Shown here: one piece after another, positions 7,083-8,004 of the stretch
How the letters are laid out: each line of letters starts with the position of its first letter
Numbering within the stretch: position 1 is the stretch's first letter
NCBI GenBank assembly: GCA_902775075.1
Contig: CACYKX010000154.1
Location: forward strand, 1 to 8,004
Direction of reading: 5' to 3'
From: an uncultured Prevotellaceae bacterium
GTDB lineage: Bacteria; Bacteroidota; Bacteroidia; Bacteroidales; Bacteroidaceae
Length of the DNA: 8,004 nucleotides
Notes under the pieces: generated by a model
Told to the model about the DNA's origin: nothing
The model's database searches: none
Seen by the model: only the letters and a program-made list of their open reading frames with translations
Made by a program: the position numbers and the translations under genes

Positions 7083-7931
7083 TTATTTTGATAATTGTTC
7101 TACGATTTTCACAGCTTGCACAGCTTCCTTTACATCATGTACTCTCAAGATATTGGCACCTTTCATCAAGGATATTGTATTTACAATAGTTGTTCCATTC
7201 AGGGCCTCATCAACAGAAATATCTAACAACTGATGTATCATGCGCTTTCTGGAAACGCCTACAAGAATAGGTAACTCAAAACAGCGCAATTCATCCATAT
7301 CTGACAGTATATCATAGTTGGCCTGTATATCTTTTCCGAAACCAAAACCCGGATCGAGAATGATATCCTTTACCGACAAATCACGTAGTTGTTGAACTTC
7401 TTTGGAAAAATTCTTGATCATATCATGAAGGTTTCCCTGAACAGACATCAGAATATATGGAACCTTGAGCTGCCCCATCATGCGGAAGATCTCTGGATAA
7501 ACATCATCTGTCTGCTCCAATGGGGTGTCCACAATACCGGTCAGGCCTCCTTCTGATACGTCATTGATAATATCGGCACCATATTCTTCAACCGACATCT
7601 GGGCTACTTTGGCACGATAAGTATCTATAGAGATAATACTATCAGGATGCTCCTTTCTCACTAAGGATAAGGCGAAGCGCAATCGCTTCATCTCTTCTTC
7701 TTCACTCACCTCGGCTGCTCCTGGACGTGTAGAATATGCTCCGATATCTATAATAGAACCACCCTCAGCAATAATCTGATTGGCTCTATCAATGATTTCC
7801 TTTTCTGTTTGTTTTCGACTACCAGCATAGAAACTATCTGGTGTACAGTTCAATATACCCATTACTTGGGGTTGCTTGAGGGATAATAATTTTCCTCTCA
7901 CATTAATTGTATAATCTAATTGCATATTCAT
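7083..7931 (-). CDS. folP: Dihydropteroate synthase
   Basis: This cytoplasmic enzyme joins p-aminobenzoate to dihydropterin pyrophosphate in folate synthesis and is the target of sulfonamides. The 282 residues cover the whole TIM barrel. Visible motifs are MGILNCTPDSFY (24-35), DIGAYSTRPGA (62-72, the pABA-side loop), SIDTYRA (100-106), INDVSEGG (121-128), LDPGFGFGK (192-200), GVSRKR (225-230) and RVHD (263-266). These include the Asn, Asp, Lys and Arg positions that bind pterin and phosphate. Departures from the common consensus are NCTPDSFY for NVTPDSFS, GAYSTRP for GGESTRP, and LMSVQGN where LMHM-G is usual; I believe these are normal for Bacteroidales. The start is ATG 7931 or ATG 7925 (MNMQ). 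A -7 box ends only 5 bases before 7931, implying a leaderless or very short-leader mRNA. It is the first gene of a unit with cdaA. Confidence 0.96.
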   Translation of the reverse strand: MNMQLDYTINVRGKLLSLKQPQVMGILNCTPDSFYAGSRKQTEKEIIDRANQIIAEGGSIIDIGAYSTRPGAAEVSEEEEMKRLRFALSLVRKEHPDSIISIDTYRAKVAQMSVEEYGADIINDVSEGGLTGIVDTPLEQTDDVYPEIFRMMGQLKVPYILMSVQGNLHDMIKNFSKEVQQLRDLSVKDIILDPGFGFGKDIQANYDILSDMDELRCFELPILVGVSRKRMIHQLLDISVDEALNGTTIVNTISLMKGANILRVHDVKEAVQAVKIVEQLSK

Positions 7932-7936
7932 AAAGG

Positions 7937-7944
7937 CAAAAATA
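7937..7944 (-). promoter_or_regulatory. -7 box of the folP-cdaA promoter
   Basis: TATTTTTG on the - strand matches TAnnTTTG exactly. Only CCTTT separates it from the ATG at 7931, so transcription would begin at or next to the start codon. If the second ATG at 7925 is used, the leader is a few bases long. A clear -33 TTTG is not seen. Confidence 0.55.
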
Positions 7945-7988
7945 ACAATATTAATCGAGAAATCGACCTCATTTTGTAATTTTTGCCT

Positions 7989-7996
7989 TATATTTG
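7989..7996 (+). promoter_or_regulatory. Promoter-like -7 box for a gene beyond the right edge
   Basis: TATATTTG on the + strand matches TAnnTTTG and is followed by CACAAAAA, a common start-site context. It points away from folP, so a divergent gene probably begins just past the window. TTTG at 7973-7976 is too close (12 bases) to be a standard -33 element, so the call rests on one short motif in A/T-rich DNA. Confidence 0.4.
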
Positions 7997-8004
7997 CACA
8001 AAAA

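Overview
The window is a piece of a Bacteroidales chromosome, most likely from a Prevotella-like organism. Three things point there. The -7 boxes follow the Bacteroidetes TAnnTTTG pattern, clear Shine-Dalgarno sequences are missing, and the gene families include a DUF4876/DUF6850 surface pair and a folP-cdaA pair typical of that order. The genus is an inference from overall protein character, not from a marker gene.

Layout. Positions 1-2701 on the + strand hold the end of an operon for the cell envelope. It comprises a DUF4876-type protein cut off by the left edge, followed with an 11-base overlap by a DUF6850-type outer-membrane beta-barrel, and it closes with a strong intrinsic terminator. 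Everything from 2767 to 7931 is on the - strand. Read in the direction of transcription it is folP, cdaA, pta, ackA, kdgK. folP and cdaA are 7 bases apart and form one unit. pta has its own promoter-like box and leads into ackA across a hairpin. ackA ends in a textbook terminator, and the KDG-kinase gene starts just beyond it. A promoter-like box at the right edge points to a gene on the + strand beyond the window.

How the genes fit together. Pta and AckA turn acetyl-CoA into acetate and ATP. KdgK phosphorylates 2-keto-3-deoxygluconate from uronic acid breakdown, feeding pyruvate and so acetyl-CoA into that route. FolP makes dihydropteroate for folate. CdaA makes the second messenger c-di-AMP at the membrane. 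The DUF pair probably acts at the cell surface, but its substrate is unknown.

The metabolic genes are ordinary housekeeping genes with intact active sites. The only poorly described system is the DUF4876/DUF6850 pair, whose upstream partners lie outside the window. No RNA genes, CRISPR arrays, insertion sequences or phage genes were seen. No gene-free stretch exceeds 110 bases.
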